64,000 bases of DNA from an uncultured Carboxylicivirga sp. (GCF_963668385.1 NZ_OY764327.1:3134501-3198500), one strand, 5' to 3'. Shown: positions 1 through 9,620, counted from the first letter of the stretch. The notes: a model not told the origin generated them from the letters alone. Made by a program: numbers and translations.

Positions 1-1433
1 CCAAAACCATATGTAGCATATCCACCTGTCGAAAATTTGGTCGAAATCTTGGGGCCGGTATACAATCCCATTCCCACTTTAAAACCTTCGTAATCGTTAT
101 AATCGAAAAAACGACGTAAATCCAACTGAAACTTACCGGCAGGAATGTAGCCTTTAATCATCGACATTTGCAGGTTTACAATAGCATCAAAATGCATGCG
201 TTTACCCAAGCTGTCGAGCAATTGATAGGTTAACGAATCGCTTGCAGTTAAGGGTTCGTATCTGTAGGTGCCAATATCGGGCGATGTGCGCGCTAGTGTA
301 GCATCTTCAAATACCACATTGTCAAAATCCTTGGCAGTAAAGTCTGGGTGGGTATCAATGGCCGTTACATAACTCTTACCTTTTCCTATTAAAGGATAGG
401 GGAGTTGCTGCGACGATCCAATGCTTTTAAACTCCAAACTACTTTCGAGCTGGTGTGGAAACCATAATCCATCTTCGTTGGGCTGATAAATTTGCTTGAT
501 GTAAAGGTTAAATCCCTTGTTTGATCCTGCTGTTTTGGCAACTACACTTTTAATGGCCCAATCGGCCTGATGTATGTGAAAGGTACCAATTAAACCTCTG
601 AAATTATGTGTTGGTTTGGGATTGTAGGATATATAGAAGATCGAATCGCCTTTGTTATCAACAATGGTATCGAGCAGTTGAAAGTAATAGTTATTTAACC
701 CTGCTTTGGATGCGGGGTTCAGGTAGTCATTATCAAGTATGTTTAGGTACTGATCGTAGAACGAAAAGGGTTGAAGCAATGCAGGCAACGAAGCTAGTGT
801 TGAGTTTTTCATTCCACTAACGCGGCCTGATAAAATGCGCTCTTTATCCATTCCTTTCTTAAAATGTCTTTTCTCCGAAACCGATTCAAAAAGCATCAAG
901 TAACTATCTTTGCTTAATCCCATTTCGTTCATTAGTATGGGTAGCTCTTCGTCGCGTATTTCTTCCGGCATATCGTATTCCATCACCATTTTATGATACA
1001 GAATACAACTAAAAGGTTGGTATAACGACGGGTTGTGCCGGTCGCTGTTGGCAATTACATTTTTCATGATGGTAACAGCCGGATTCTCGCCTGGTACTAC
1101 ATTAATTTCGTCCAGTTCGTATTGTATCGGATGAAGTCGGATCGTTAGAAATGGGTCCACATCTTCGCTTTTAAGTTCCGATGGATAATACCCCAGACAC
1201 GAAAACTGAATATTGGATGAATGAGTGTAGCCGCTTATTTTAAATTTCCCATCGATATCGGTAATGGTACCTTTCTGCTTGCCATAAATAACATTTACAA
1301 ACGGAATAGACTGACCTGTGATGGCATCAACTACAGTTCCGGAAATTTCCTGAGCATTACTGCTGATGCCGGGTAGAATTAGGCAGGTAAGTAATATAAG
1401 TTGGATAAAGTGTTTTAAAGCTCTGGCAGGCAT
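1..1433 (-). CDS. DUF5686 / carboxypeptidase-like regulatory domain outer-membrane protein (3' end off window)
   Basis: This frame stays open from an ATG at 1431-1433 to the left edge, so the C-terminus is missing and about 477 residues are visible. The N-terminus (MPARALKHFIQLILL...SNAQE) is a signal peptide. It is followed by a carboxypeptidase-regulatory-like beta-sandwich (EISGTVVDAITGQSIPFVNV, GTITDIDGKFKISGY) and then the long DUF5686 region that ends in an outer-membrane barrel in full-length members. Such proteins are common in Bacteroidota envelopes and resemble TonB-dependent receptor N-termini, but no function is established. A gap of about 70 bases separates it from the upstream minus-strand rluB gene, whose terminator lies between, so it is probably transcribed separately. 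The family call is from the domain pattern; confidence is good. Confidence 0.82.
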   Translation of the reverse strand, partial: MPARALKHFIQLILLTCLILPGISSNAQEISGTVVDAITGQSIPFVNVIYGKQKGTITDIDGKFKISGYTHSSNIQFSCLGYYPSELKSEDVDPFLTIRLHPIQYELDEINVVPGENPAVTIMKNVIANSDRHNPSLYQPFSCILYHKMVMEYDMPEEIRDEELPILMNEMGLSKDSYLMLFESVSEKRHFKKGMDKERILSGRVSGMKNSTLASLPALLQPFSFYDQYLNILDNDYLNPASKAGLNNYYFQLLDTIVDNKGDSIFYISYNPKPTHNFRGLIGTFHIHQADWAIKSVVAKTAGSNKGFNLYIKQIYQPNEDGLWFPHQLESSLEFKSIGSSQQLPYPLIGKGKSYVTAIDTHPDFTAKDFDNVVFEDATLARTSPDIGTYRYEPLTASDSLTYQLLDSLGKRMHFDAIVNLQMSMIKGYIPAGKFQLDLRRFFDYNDYEGFKVGMGLYTGPKISTKFSTGGYATYGF

Positions 1434-1467
1434 AGGAATTTTAAAAATGGTTAGCGAGCGAAAAATA

Positions 1468-1497
1468 CAAAAAAAAGAGCCAATATAAAGGCTCTTC
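1468..1497 (-). terminator. Rho-independent terminator of the rRNA pseudouridine synthase gene
   Basis: Read on the minus strand, AAGAGCC and GGCTCTT form a 7-bp stem around an 8-base AT-rich loop, followed by a run of T. It starts five bases beyond the stop codon at 1502. Confidence 0.8.
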
Positions 1498-1501
1498 TTA
1501 T

Positions 1502-2383
1502 TTATCTTAACATTCCGGCTTTGAGTCGGGTTACTTCTTTAGCTGATAGATAGCGCCACTTGCCGCGCGGTATGTTTTGCTTGGTTAATCCGGCAAAATA
1601 AACACGGTCGAGTTTTACAACTTTATAGCCCAGGTGTTCAAACATACGACGAACAATGCGGTTACGTCCTGAGTGAATTTCAACACCTACCTGTGTTTTG
1701 TCATCCTTATCGGCATAGCTGATGGCATCGGCATGAATAGGACCATCGTCAAGGGTAATTCCTTTAGCTAACTGATCGATGTGATTGGCAAAAACAGGTT
1801 TATCTAAAAATACATGGTAAATCTTCTTAACATTGTATTTAGGGTGAGTAAGCGTTTTAGTTAAATCGCCGTCGTTGGTTAATAAAAGCAATCCTGTTGT
1901 CATACGGTCAAGGCGGCCTACCGGGTAAATACGATTGGGGCTTGCATCGCGCACTAAATCCATTACCGTTTGCTTGGCATGGCGGTCTTCAACTGTTGTA
2001 ACGTAATCTTTTGGTTTATTTAAAAGAACGTAAACTTTTTCTTCGGCATTTAATTTGCGTCCCTGGTAACGAACGTCATCTTTCATCGATACACTAACAC
2101 CCATTTCGGTTACTACTTTACCATTAACGGTAATTTCACCATCGGCAATTAGTTTGTCGGCCTCACGGCGACTGCATACACCTGCATTGGCAACAAAACG
2201 GTTCAAGCGGATTTTATCCTTTGTAACCGATTTATCAACCTCGTTGTATTTGGGAGGCTGTGCCGAGAAATCAGACGGCTTCTTTTTGATAACTCGTCGG
2301 GGCGCTTGCCTTCTTTCTCCTCTTTCGTCCTGATCGTTAAACTTACGATCGGGCTTTCGCTTAAAATTACGTTCGTTACGCAT
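1502..2383 (-). CDS. rluB: RluB/RsuA-family rRNA pseudouridine synthase
   Basis: This enzyme isomerises a uridine in ribosomal RNA (U2605 of 23S rRNA in the RluB branch) to pseudouridine. The 293-residue protein has a very basic N-terminal tail of about 55 residues, an S4 RNA-binding domain at about 57-105 (IRLNRFVANAGVCSRREADK), and the RsuA/RluB catalytic domain from about 115. The catalytic Asp is D159 in GRLDRMTTGLLLLTNDG, and the basic HSGRNRIVRRMF stretch near the end is typical. The ATG at 2383 is followed by the charged tail that is usual in Bacteroidota homologues. It is divergent from glmM across 230 bases that must hold both promoters. I cannot separate RluB from RluE/RluF by sequence alone, so the symbol is a best guess. 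Confidence 0.88.
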   Translation of the reverse strand: MRNERNFKRKPDRKFNDQDERGERRQAPRRVIKKKPSDFSAQPPKYNEVDKSVTKDKIRLNRFVANAGVCSRREADKLIADGEITVNGKVVTEMGVSVSMKDDVRYQGRKLNAEEKVYVLLNKPKDYVTTVEDRHAKQTVMDLVRDASPNRIYPVGRLDRMTTGLLLLTNDGDLTKTLTHPKYNVKKIYHVFLDKPVFANHIDQLAKGITLDDGPIHADAISYADKDDKTQVGVEIHSGRNRIVRRMFEHLGYKVVKLDRVYFAGLTKQNIPRGKWRYLSAKEVTRLKAGMLR

Positions 2384-2613
2384 TTGCTCGTATATCTAAA
2401 TTCAAAAATGCAAAGTTGATAAAAAAACAATTGACATACTGTAGCTTTCATCGAAAAAATACACATGAAAGATCATTTTACTCTTAATTGTGATTTTTAT
2501 TCGTTAATTAATTATGAAATCCTATCAAACAGAATGAAAAGGCTATCATATATCATTTGTATTGTAAAAAAAATAAATCAAATTTGTCTTTCAGCAAAAC
2601 AAACACATAATTT

Positions 2614-3999
2614 ATGACATTAATTAAATCTATTTCAGGCATCAGAGGAACAATTGGAGGACAACCAGGCGAAGGGCTTTCGCCATTGGATGTAGTGAAA
2701 TTTACATCTGCTTATGGTCAATGGGCCAAACAACGTCATCCTAATAAAAAACTAAAAGTAGTTGTAGGTCGTGATGCACGTATCTCTGGCGAAATGGTTA
2801 AAAACCTTGTTATTGGAAGTTTACAGGGCTTAGGTATTGATGTAGTTAATATCGGTTTGGCAACCACACCAACCACCGAAATTGCAGTTACCGAAGAAAA
2901 GGCCGATGGAGGTATTATTCTTACTGCCAGTCATAATCCAAAACAATGGAATGCTTTAAAGCTTTTAAATGAGAAAGGTGAATTTTTAAATGCTCAGGAT
3001 GGGGCAGATGTTTTAAAAATTGCCGCCGATGAGAGTTTTATTTTTGCCGATGTAGATGATTTAGGTAGCGTAGAGGAAAAAGACACATACAACGATTTTC
3101 ATATTAAGCATGTACTAAATCTTGCAATGGTAGATGTTGAAGCTATTAAGCAAGCCGATTTTACAGTGGCTATTGATTGTGTTAATAGTGTTGGCGGTAT
3201 TGTTTTACCTGGCCTATTGAAGGCGTTGGGCGTTTCTAACGTTATTGAATTGTACACCGAACCTAATGGACAATTTCCGCATAATCCCGAACCACTTCCT
3301 GAACATTTAACAGATATTTCAAATACCATTAAAGAGAAAAAGGCCGATGTGGGTTTTGTAGTTGATCCGGATGTAGACCGTTTGGCAATTATCAACGAAG
3401 ATGGATCGATGTTTGGAGAAGAATATACCTTGGTTGCTGTAGCTGATTATTTATTGGCGCATCAAACAGGTAATACTGTTTCGAACCTATCATCAACTCG
3501 TGCACTGGCTGATGTTACCCGTGCTTACGGAGGCGAATATACCGCTGCTGCAGTAGGTGAGGTTAATGTGGTAACTACCATGAAAGAAACCAATGCTTTA
3601 ATTGGCGGAGAAGGCAACGGTGGGGTTATCTATCCTGAAAGTCATTATGGACGCGATGCTTTGGTTGGTATTGGTTTATTTCTTACTCATTTGGCAAAAT
3701 CGGGCATAAGCTGTTCTGCACTTCGTGCTAAGTATCCGGAGTATAGCATCTCGAAAAATAAAATGGAACTAACTCCTGATATTGATGTTGATAAAGTTTT
3801 GGAACAAGTAAAAGAAAAGTACGCTGCAGAACAAATCAACGACATTGATGGATTAAAAATAGACTTTGCCGAAAAATGGGTGCAGTTACGAAAGTCAAAT
3901 ACCGAACCGATTATTCGTATTTATGCCGAAGCTAAATCAACAGATGAAGCAGGTGAATTAGCCGAAGCCATCATCTCGGATATAAAATCGATAATTTAA
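2614..3999 (+). CDS. glmM: Phosphoglucosamine mutase
   Basis: This enzyme interconverts glucosamine-6-phosphate and glucosamine-1-phosphate on the way to UDP-GlcNAc for peptidoglycan and other cell-wall sugars. The 461-residue protein has all four alpha-D-phosphohexomutase signatures: the phosphoserine loop TASHNP (S106), the metal loop DPDVDR (D251, D253, D255), the sugar-specificity loop GGEGNGG, and the C-terminal phosphate-binding loop RKSNTEPIIRIYAEA. The length is normal. Starting MTLIKSISGIRGTIGG is typical of the Bacteroidota branch that is annotated as GlmM; a general phosphomannomutase/phosphoglucomutase role cannot be excluded from sequence. A clear terminator follows at 4023-4050, so it is probably monocistronic. 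Confidence 0.9.
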   Translation: MTLIKSISGIRGTIGGQPGEGLSPLDVVKFTSAYGQWAKQRHPNKKLKVVVGRDARISGEMVKNLVIGSLQGLGIDVVNIGLATTPTTEIAVTEEKADGGIILTASHNPKQWNALKLLNEKGEFLNAQDGADVLKIAADESFIFADVDDLGSVEEKDTYNDFHIKHVLNLAMVDVEAIKQADFTVAIDCVNSVGGIVLPGLLKALGVSNVIELYTEPNGQFPHNPEPLPEHLTDISNTIKEKKADVGFVVDPDVDRLAIINEDGSMFGEEYTLVAVADYLLAHQTGNTVSNLSSTRALADVTRAYGGEYTAAAVGEVNVVTTMKETNALIGGEGNGGVIYPESHYGRDALVGIGLFLTHLAKSGISCSALRAKYPEYSISKNKMELTPDIDVDKVLEQVKEKYAAEQINDIDGLKIDFAEKWVQLRKSNTEPIIRIYAEAKSTDEAGELAEAIISDIKSII

Positions 4000-4022
4000 C
4001 ATCTGAATTAACATTAATTAAC

Positions 4023-4052
4023 AAAGGCTCGTTTAAACAACGGGCCTTTTAT
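4023..4052 (+). terminator. Rho-independent terminator after glmM
   Basis: AAAGGCTCG and CGGGCCTTT pair (one G-T wobble) around a 9-base loop and run into TTTT. It separates glmM from the efflux cluster. Confidence 0.8.
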
Positions 4053-4094
4053 GTTTACTTTGGGTTTTCATCGCATGTCTAAACCCTTTAAATA

Positions 4095-5396
4095 ATGAAA
4101 TTTAATAAAAAGACCTACTTTATCCTTGGCGCCCTTGTGTTAATTTTATTAGCAATCTGGGTATTTTTCCCATCTAAAAATGATGGAACCAATTACCTAA
4201 CAACTCCGGTTCAAAGTGGCAACTTCATCTCGCAAGTGTATTCAACCGGTCAACTACAAACCGAAAATTCTGAATTAATTGTTCTTCCCAAAGAAATTAA
4301 CAGTCGTAGCATCGATCTTTACGAGATTAAAGTTACCAGTATTGTAGACGAGGGAACAGAAGTTGATTCGGGAGGCTATGTAGCTACTCTCGATCATGCC
4401 GCTGTTGAAGAGCTCAGATCCAAAGCTTCAGAAGATTACGAAACGGCATTCAATGCCTACGAAGATGCTAAGATTGATACTAATCTTAATTTAAGCACGC
4501 TTCGTGACGAATTGTTAAATGCTCAGGTCGATCTTGAAGAGAAAAAGATTGTATTGGATCAATCTATTTACGAATCACCTGCTGTTAAGCGTCAGTCGCA
4601 ATTAGATGTAGAACGTGCTCAACGCGATTTGGATCAAAAGGAGCATAACTATTCGCTAAAACAAAAACAGGATGAGTTTAAAGTTTTCAGAGCGTACGAA
4701 TCGGTTCGTAAACAACAAAAGAAGCTTGATGATATTGAGAAACTGTATGGTAAGCTGGAGGTAAAAGCTCCTAAACCAGGTTTGGTCATCTACAGCTACG
4801 ACCGAATGGGTAAAAAAATCAAAGCTGGTTCCACTATTAACCGTTGGATGCCTCAAATTGCCGAGCTTCCTGATTTAAGCAGTATGATTTCTAAAACATT
4901 CATCAACGAAATTGATATTTCGAAGATAAAAGAAGGTCAGAAGGTTAAAGTTGGAATTGATGCTTTTCCTGAGAAAAGTTTTGATGGAGAAGTAATGAAA
5001 GTGGCCAATATTGGTCAGGTTATTCCCAATGGTGATGCCAAAGTTTTTGAGGTAACCATTAAGGTTGAAGGAACCGATAAAGATCTACGTCCGGCAATGA
5101 CAACCAGTAATGTTATAAATACAGCTAGTCTGCAGGATGTGTTATATGTTCCGATGGAAGCAGTTTTTTCAAACGACTCGTTAAGTTACGTGTACATTGA
5201 GGGACGAAAAAATAAAAAGCAGATTGTTGAATTAGGTGCAACAAACGAAAATTTTGTGGTAATAAAAGATGGCGTAAGTCAGGGTGATATTTTACTGATG
5301 AACCAACCCGATAAGCCAGATGAGATACCGTATAACGGTTTGGAGATTTATTCTCGTTTAAAGTCAATGGAGAAAGACAGTTTGACTGTAAATTAA
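4095..5396 (+). CDS. HlyD/MFP-family periplasmic adaptor of a MacAB-TolC-type efflux system (copy 1)
   Basis: This is the membrane-fusion protein that links an inner-membrane transporter to a TolC-type channel. The 433-residue protein has an N-terminal anchor (YFILGALVLILLAIWVFF), a split biotinyl-lipoyl domain (VTSIVDEGTEVDSGGYVATLD before, VKAPKPGLVIYSYDRMGKKI after), a long coiled-coil hairpin at about 110-235, and a beta-barrel domain with IDISKIKEGQKVKVGIDAFP. It is the first gene of a same-strand cluster (adaptor, permease, TolC, adaptor) with gaps of 21, 3 and -1 bases. It is a paralogue of the protein at 8309-9562: both contain a RWMP...PDL segment and a QKVKVxIDAFP segment. The substrate is unknown. 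Confidence 0.88.
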   Translation: MKFNKKTYFILGALVLILLAIWVFFPSKNDGTNYLTTPVQSGNFISQVYSTGQLQTENSELIVLPKEINSRSIDLYEIKVTSIVDEGTEVDSGGYVATLDHAAVEELRSKASEDYETAFNAYEDAKIDTNLNLSTLRDELLNAQVDLEEKKIVLDQSIYESPAVKRQSQLDVERAQRDLDQKEHNYSLKQKQDEFKVFRAYESVRKQQKKLDDIEKLYGKLEVKAPKPGLVIYSYDRMGKKIKAGSTINRWMPQIAELPDLSSMISKTFINEIDISKIKEGQKVKVGIDAFPEKSFDGEVMKVANIGQVIPNGDAKVFEVTIKVEGTDKDLRPAMTTSNVINTASLQDVLYVPMEAVFSNDSLSYVYIEGRKNKKQIVELGATNENFVVIKDGVSQGDILLMNQPDKPDEIPYNGLEIYSRLKSMEKDSLTVN

Positions 5397-5417
5397 ATCT
5401 TATCTGAATCTTTTATT

Positions 5418-6806
5418 ATGAAAAATATTAAGTCACCTTTTAAATTATATTTACGGTACTCTCATAATGTTATAATTGCAATCGAAGCTATTTTATCCAA
5501 TAAGGTTAAATCGTTTTTAACGGCTTTGGGTATTATGTTTGGGGTTGCTGCCGTAATTAGTATGTTGGCCATTGGTAAAGGGGCCCAACAAGAAGTGCTG
5601 GAACAGATTAAACTGGTGGGTGTGAATAATATTATCATCACACCGGTTGATCAGTCTATCGAATCGAGCGATAAGAGTGCCGATAACGAAAATTCTAAGA
5701 AGAAGAAATTCTCCAAAGGTTTGCATCAAATGGATGCTCAGGCCATTCTCGAAACCATACCAACGGTTAATAAAATCAGTCCGGTAGTATCGTTAAATTA
5801 TCATGCTGTTAAAGAAGGGAAGAGTTATCCGGTAAATCTCGAAGGCGTTTCTCCCAGTTATTTCGAAATGCTGAATATTAATATCGATAAAGGAAAAATA
5901 TTTAGCCAAGAGCAAACCAATAGTGGTGTTCCTGTATGTATTATTGGCGATAATATAAGAACTAAGTTTTTTAATCAGGATAATCCGGTTGGGCAATATA
6001 TCAAGTGTGGTCAGGTTTGGTTGCGCGTGATTGGTACCATCGAAAAACGTGATTTTACAACATCGGCATCCGATGAGATGGGAATTAGTAGTACCGACAA
6101 TACTATTATTATCCCTATAAAAACCATGTTAATGCGCTTTAAAGATAAAGGCGCAATCAATCCCGAAGTGATGGATAACATGGCCGGTGGTGGAGCAGTC
6201 TTCTTCATGGGAGGTGGAGGAGATGATTCTGAATCAACACCTAAATCAACAAAAACAGCCAATCAGTTAGATAAAATAATTGTTCAGGTAGACGAAACCG
6301 AACAATTGTCAGTAACAGCTGATGTTATTAAGCGGCTTATTTTGCGTCGTCATTCCAATATTTTTGATTTTGAAGTAACAGTGCCGGAGTTGTTATTAAA
6401 ACAGCAACAAAAAACCAACGAGATATTTAATATCGTGTTAGGTGCTATTGCTGGTATTTCGCTTATAGTAGGTGGTATTGGTATTATGAATATCATGCTG
6501 GCTTCGGTATGGGAACGAATACGCGAAATAGGAACACGTCAGGCTATTGGTGCTTCACGAAAAGATATTATTGTACAGTTTTTGGCCGAATCAACATTGA
6601 TTAGTATTTCAGGTGGTTTAATTGGTATACTGCTCGGGGTGTTATTGGCGCACCTCATTCATCTGACAGCCGATATTAAAACAATTGTATCGTTTTTCTC
6701 TGTTATTGTAGCTTTTAGTGTGTCGGCTACTGTTGGAATTATTTTTGGTTATATTCCTGCTAAGCGTGCAGCTGCTCAGGATCCTGTTGAATCTTTAAGA
6801 CATTAA
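5418..6806 (+). CDS. MacB/FtsX-type ABC transporter permease, no ATPase domain
   Basis: This is the inner-membrane permease of a type VII (MacB-like) ABC system. The 462-residue protein has one N-terminal membrane segment at about 30-55 (SFLTALGIMFGVAAVISMLAIGKG), a large periplasmic MacB-PCD domain, and three C-terminal segments of the FtsX domain (from about 335: IVGGIGIMNIMLASVWERIREIGTRQAIGA). The REIGTRQAIGA loop is the usual ATPase contact. Unlike MacB itself it has no fused nucleotide-binding domain, and no ATP-binding gene lies in the cluster. A Gly/Ser-rich insert (GGGAVFFMGGGGDDSESTP) sits at about 254-273 in the periplasmic part. The gene starts 21 bases after the adaptor and ends 3 bases before the TolC gene. 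Confidence 0.88.
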   Translation: MKNIKSPFKLYLRYSHNVIIAIEAILSNKVKSFLTALGIMFGVAAVISMLAIGKGAQQEVLEQIKLVGVNNIIITPVDQSIESSDKSADNENSKKKKFSKGLHQMDAQAILETIPTVNKISPVVSLNYHAVKEGKSYPVNLEGVSPSYFEMLNINIDKGKIFSQEQTNSGVPVCIIGDNIRTKFFNQDNPVGQYIKCGQVWLRVIGTIEKRDFTTSASDEMGISSTDNTIIIPIKTMLMRFKDKGAINPEVMDNMAGGGAVFFMGGGGDDSESTPKSTKTANQLDKIIVQVDETEQLSVTADVIKRLILRRHSNIFDFEVTVPELLLKQQQKTNEIFNIVLGAIAGISLIVGGIGIMNIMLASVWERIREIGTRQAIGASRKDIIVQFLAESTLISISGGLIGILLGVLLAHLIHLTADIKTIVSFFSVIVAFSVSATVGIIFGYIPAKRAAAQDPVESLRH

Positions 6807-6809
6807 AAT

Positions 6810-8309
6810 ATGTACCGTATATTAACCCTGATTTTAACCGTTTTATTTATTGTAAATTGTAAAGCTCAAGACGAACCCAAAGAAAAGAGTTATGAGGTGA
6901 AATTGACTCTGGATGAAGCTATCAACCTGGCAAAAATGCAATCGTTGAATAGTTTTCGTTATAAAAACATGTATCTGGCCAGTTATTGGGATTTTCGTAG
7001 TTATAAAGCGTCGCAATTACCTGGTTTGAATTTAAATACTACACCTATAAATTATAGTAGGGCGGTAACGCAATTGATCGATACAGAAACGGGTGAAAAC
7101 AAGTTTGTTTCTAATGAATATCTAAATTCTCAAGTAGGATTATCGATCGATCAGAATGTGACACTTACAGGTGGTAGGTTAAGTTTAACTTCTGATGTGC
7201 AACGTTTGGAAGATATTCGCTCCGAAAATGTGAGTTATACATCTATTCCTATTAGTATCCGATTAACACAACCGTTAAATGGATATAACGAGTTTAAATG
7301 GCAATCGAAGTTAAAACCACTAGAATTTGAGCAGGCTAAAAAGACATTTCTTACTAATATGGAAGTATTATCTCAACGTGCTGTAAGTGTCTTTTTTAAT
7401 ACTGTAAGTGCCGAAATTGATTTAAAAATTGCAGAAACTAATCTGGCTAATGCCGATACTTTATTTAATATTGGTAAAGGGCGTTTTAATATTGGTACAG
7501 TTACGCAAGACGAATTACTCGATCTTGAGTTGAGCTACCTTAATGCTAAAATGGCAAAAACACAAGCTCAGGTAGGTTTAAAACAAGCTCAGAACTTATT
7601 GAATTCTTTTTTAGGTTTTGATAAAGATGTGACGATTCAACCAATAATTCCCAATAAAATTCCGGACTTAAAAGTAGAAGCTGACAAAGTATTAAGCTTT
7701 GCCAAGGAGAATAATCCTGAAATTTTGGATATGGAGGCGACGATAATACGATCCAAGCAGAATGTTGCTGAACAAAAAGCTTCCAGTGGATTAAATGCCA
7801 GTTTACGTGCAAACTTTGGTATCAATAAACAAACCGATGAATTTAATGACGTTTATAATACGCCGTTTGGTGACGATCGTGGACTCGGGGTGTCTTTAAA
7901 TGCTCCAATTATTGACTGGGGTACTCGTAGAGGTAGAATACAAATGGCAAAGGCAGAACTTAAAAGAAGTGAAGCAGAGGTAAGTCAGTCTCTGATCGAT
8001 TTTGAACAAGAAGTTGTAATGCAGGCTATTCAATTTAATTTGCAGGAAGAACAAGTAGAAATATCAGCCAAGGCAGATACTATTGCTCAGCTAGGTTTTA
8101 ATGTAACCAAACAACGCTTTATGATTGATAAGGTGGATGTAATTAGGTTGAATGCAGCTCGTTCGTCATATGATCAGGCTAAACGATCATATATTAGTTC
8201 GTTATCCAGCTACTGGCAAATGTATTTCCGAATTAGAGAGCTCACTTTATTCGATTTCGAAAAGCAACAAACGCTGATTAAAGAATTAGATTACCTTCTA
8301 GAAAAATAA
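6810..8309 (+). CDS. TolC-family outer-membrane efflux protein
   Basis: This would form the outer-membrane/periplasmic channel of the efflux system. The 499-residue protein has a signal peptide (MYRILTLILTVLFIVNCKAQ), followed by two repeats of alternating beta strands and long helices with heptad patterns, as in the OEP family (TVTQDELLDLELSYLNAKMAKTQ; VDVIRLNAARSSYDQAKRSY). It lies 3 bases after the permease, and its TAA stop overlaps the ATG of the second adaptor by one base, which points to translational coupling. The Cys in IVNCKAQ could be read as a lipobox, but AQ-type signal-peptidase I cleavage fits better in this phylum. Confidence 0.87.
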   Translation: MYRILTLILTVLFIVNCKAQDEPKEKSYEVKLTLDEAINLAKMQSLNSFRYKNMYLASYWDFRSYKASQLPGLNLNTTPINYSRAVTQLIDTETGENKFVSNEYLNSQVGLSIDQNVTLTGGRLSLTSDVQRLEDIRSENVSYTSIPISIRLTQPLNGYNEFKWQSKLKPLEFEQAKKTFLTNMEVLSQRAVSVFFNTVSAEIDLKIAETNLANADTLFNIGKGRFNIGTVTQDELLDLELSYLNAKMAKTQAQVGLKQAQNLLNSFLGFDKDVTIQPIIPNKIPDLKVEADKVLSFAKENNPEILDMEATIIRSKQNVAEQKASSGLNASLRANFGINKQTDEFNDVYNTPFGDDRGLGVSLNAPIIDWGTRRGRIQMAKAELKRSEAEVSQSLIDFEQEVVMQAIQFNLQEEQVEISAKADTIAQLGFNVTKQRFMIDKVDVIRLNAARSSYDQAKRSYISSLSSYWQMYFRIRELTLFDFEKQQTLIKELDYLLEK

Positions 8310-9562
8310 TGGTTATGAATAAAAAAAAGATAGGCATTGGTTTGGGGGTAATATTAGTCATCATTCTTTTAATATGGCAGCCCTGGAAGAAATCGGACGA
8401 AACGCACCGGATTGTTGAAGTTCAAAAAGGTCTTTTCGAAACAACAGTATCGGCTATGGGCGAATTGAAGGCACAACAAGCATTAGATATAAACATTCCT
8501 GAGGTAAGTTTTGAACGCGAACTTCGCATTTGGGAGTTGAAAATAATGAGTCTGGTTGAGGAAGGTAAGATTGTAAAAAAAGGAGATGAGGTGGCTACCT
8601 TGGAACCAACCGAGGTGCAAGAAAAATTGACCGAAACCAATGATCGCTTAAGCGAGTTGTATACTTTGGTTGAAGACGCTAAAATTGATTCGAGTATCAC
8701 ACTGATGGCGGCTCGTGAGACGATTCAAAAGCAGCGAGATAATTTATTGGATGCAGAGCTGAAAGTACAGCAATCGTCCTATGAATCAAAAGCGGTTCAG
8801 CGACAAAGCCAAATTGAGCTTGAAAAAGCACAAAGATCACTGTCAAAAGCAAAACGCGATTTAATTACGCAAACTCAAAATCATAAACGAAAGATAGCTC
8901 GTCATCAGGAACGCGTTGATCGTTTCGAGCATCGTAAAAAGTTATACGAGCAATTATTAGGTGAAATGAGTATTAAATCGCCTGCCGATGGAATGATTAT
9001 ATATGGTTATGGTTACGATGGGCAAAAAGTTAAAGTTGGTTCATACGTTGGACGATGGATGCCGTTAATTGCTACTCTGCCAGATTTAAATACAATCATT
9101 TCAGAGATAGAAGTAAAAGAAATCGATATTGCTAAAGTTGCTATGGGACAGAAGGTGAAAATTAAAATTGATGCCTTCCCTAAAAAAGTTTTCAGTGGTG
9201 AAATAATTAGCATAGCTAATGTGGGTCAGGAAATACCCGGCGAATTTCAGAACGGATTTAAAGTGATTGTTAAAATCATTGACTATAAAGATGCGCTGCT
9301 TCCGGGTATGACATCGACCAATACTATAGTAACCAACAGTATTGATAATGCCTTGTTTGTTGAGAAGGCAGCGGTGCTTGGAAATGATAGCTTACGTTAC
9401 GTTATCAAAAAAGATGGTTTGTCGGTTGTTAGGCAGGAAGTAAAAGTTGGCTACGAAAACGAAATGTTTTATAGTATTGAGAAAGGACTTTCCGAAGGTG
9501 ATAAAGTTTATATCAATTACGCAGAAAATGCCAAAGACAAAGAATTAGTAAGACTTCATTAG
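8309..9562 (+). CDS. HlyD/MFP-family periplasmic adaptor (copy 2)
   Basis: This is a second adaptor of the same efflux cluster. The 417-residue protein has an N-terminal anchor (IGIGLGVILVIILLIW), lipoyl halves, a coiled-coil hairpin rich in Gln, Lys and Arg at about 100-215, and a beta-barrel domain (IDIAKVAMGQKVKIKIDAFP). It parallels copy 1 along its length (both have AVxRQSQ and RWMP motifs) but is clearly diverged, so it is an old duplication. The ATG at 8309 overlaps the TolC stop; a second ATG at 8315 is an equally plausible start. Two adaptors of this kind could act as a heteromer or serve different transporters; which one is inference. Confidence 0.86.
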   Translation: MVMNKKKIGIGLGVILVIILLIWQPWKKSDETHRIVEVQKGLFETTVSAMGELKAQQALDINIPEVSFERELRIWELKIMSLVEEGKIVKKGDEVATLEPTEVQEKLTETNDRLSELYTLVEDAKIDSSITLMAARETIQKQRDNLLDAELKVQQSSYESKAVQRQSQIELEKAQRSLSKAKRDLITQTQNHKRKIARHQERVDRFEHRKKLYEQLLGEMSIKSPADGMIIYGYGYDGQKVKVGSYVGRWMPLIATLPDLNTIISEIEVKEIDIAKVAMGQKVKIKIDAFPKKVFSGEIISIANVGQEIPGEFQNGFKVIVKIIDYKDALLPGMTSTNTIVTNSIDNALFVEKAAVLGNDSLRYVIKKDGLSVVRQEVKVGYENEMFYSIEKGLSEGDKVYINYAENAKDKELVRLH

Positions 9563-9581
9563 AAAATTATAAATACAATTT

Positions 9582-9620
9582 ATGACAAAGAATCCAGTTA
9601 CCCGACTGGATTTTTGTCAT
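9582..9620 (+). terminator. Long inverted repeat, terminator of the efflux cluster
   Basis: ATGACAAAGAATCCAGT and ACTGGATTTTTGTCAT pair over 16 positions with one bulged G and a 6-base loop. The T run lies inside the right arm, so the inner 8-bp stem plus TTTTT acts as a terminator. The following bases up to 9778 form the dnaK leader. I found no CIRCE (TTAGCACTC-N9-GAGTGCTAA) there. Confidence 0.7.

Noticed and set aside
608-820. A plus-strand frame of 70 codons in the DUF5686 region
   Set aside because: It lies wholly inside the long minus-strand reading of the DUF5686 protein.
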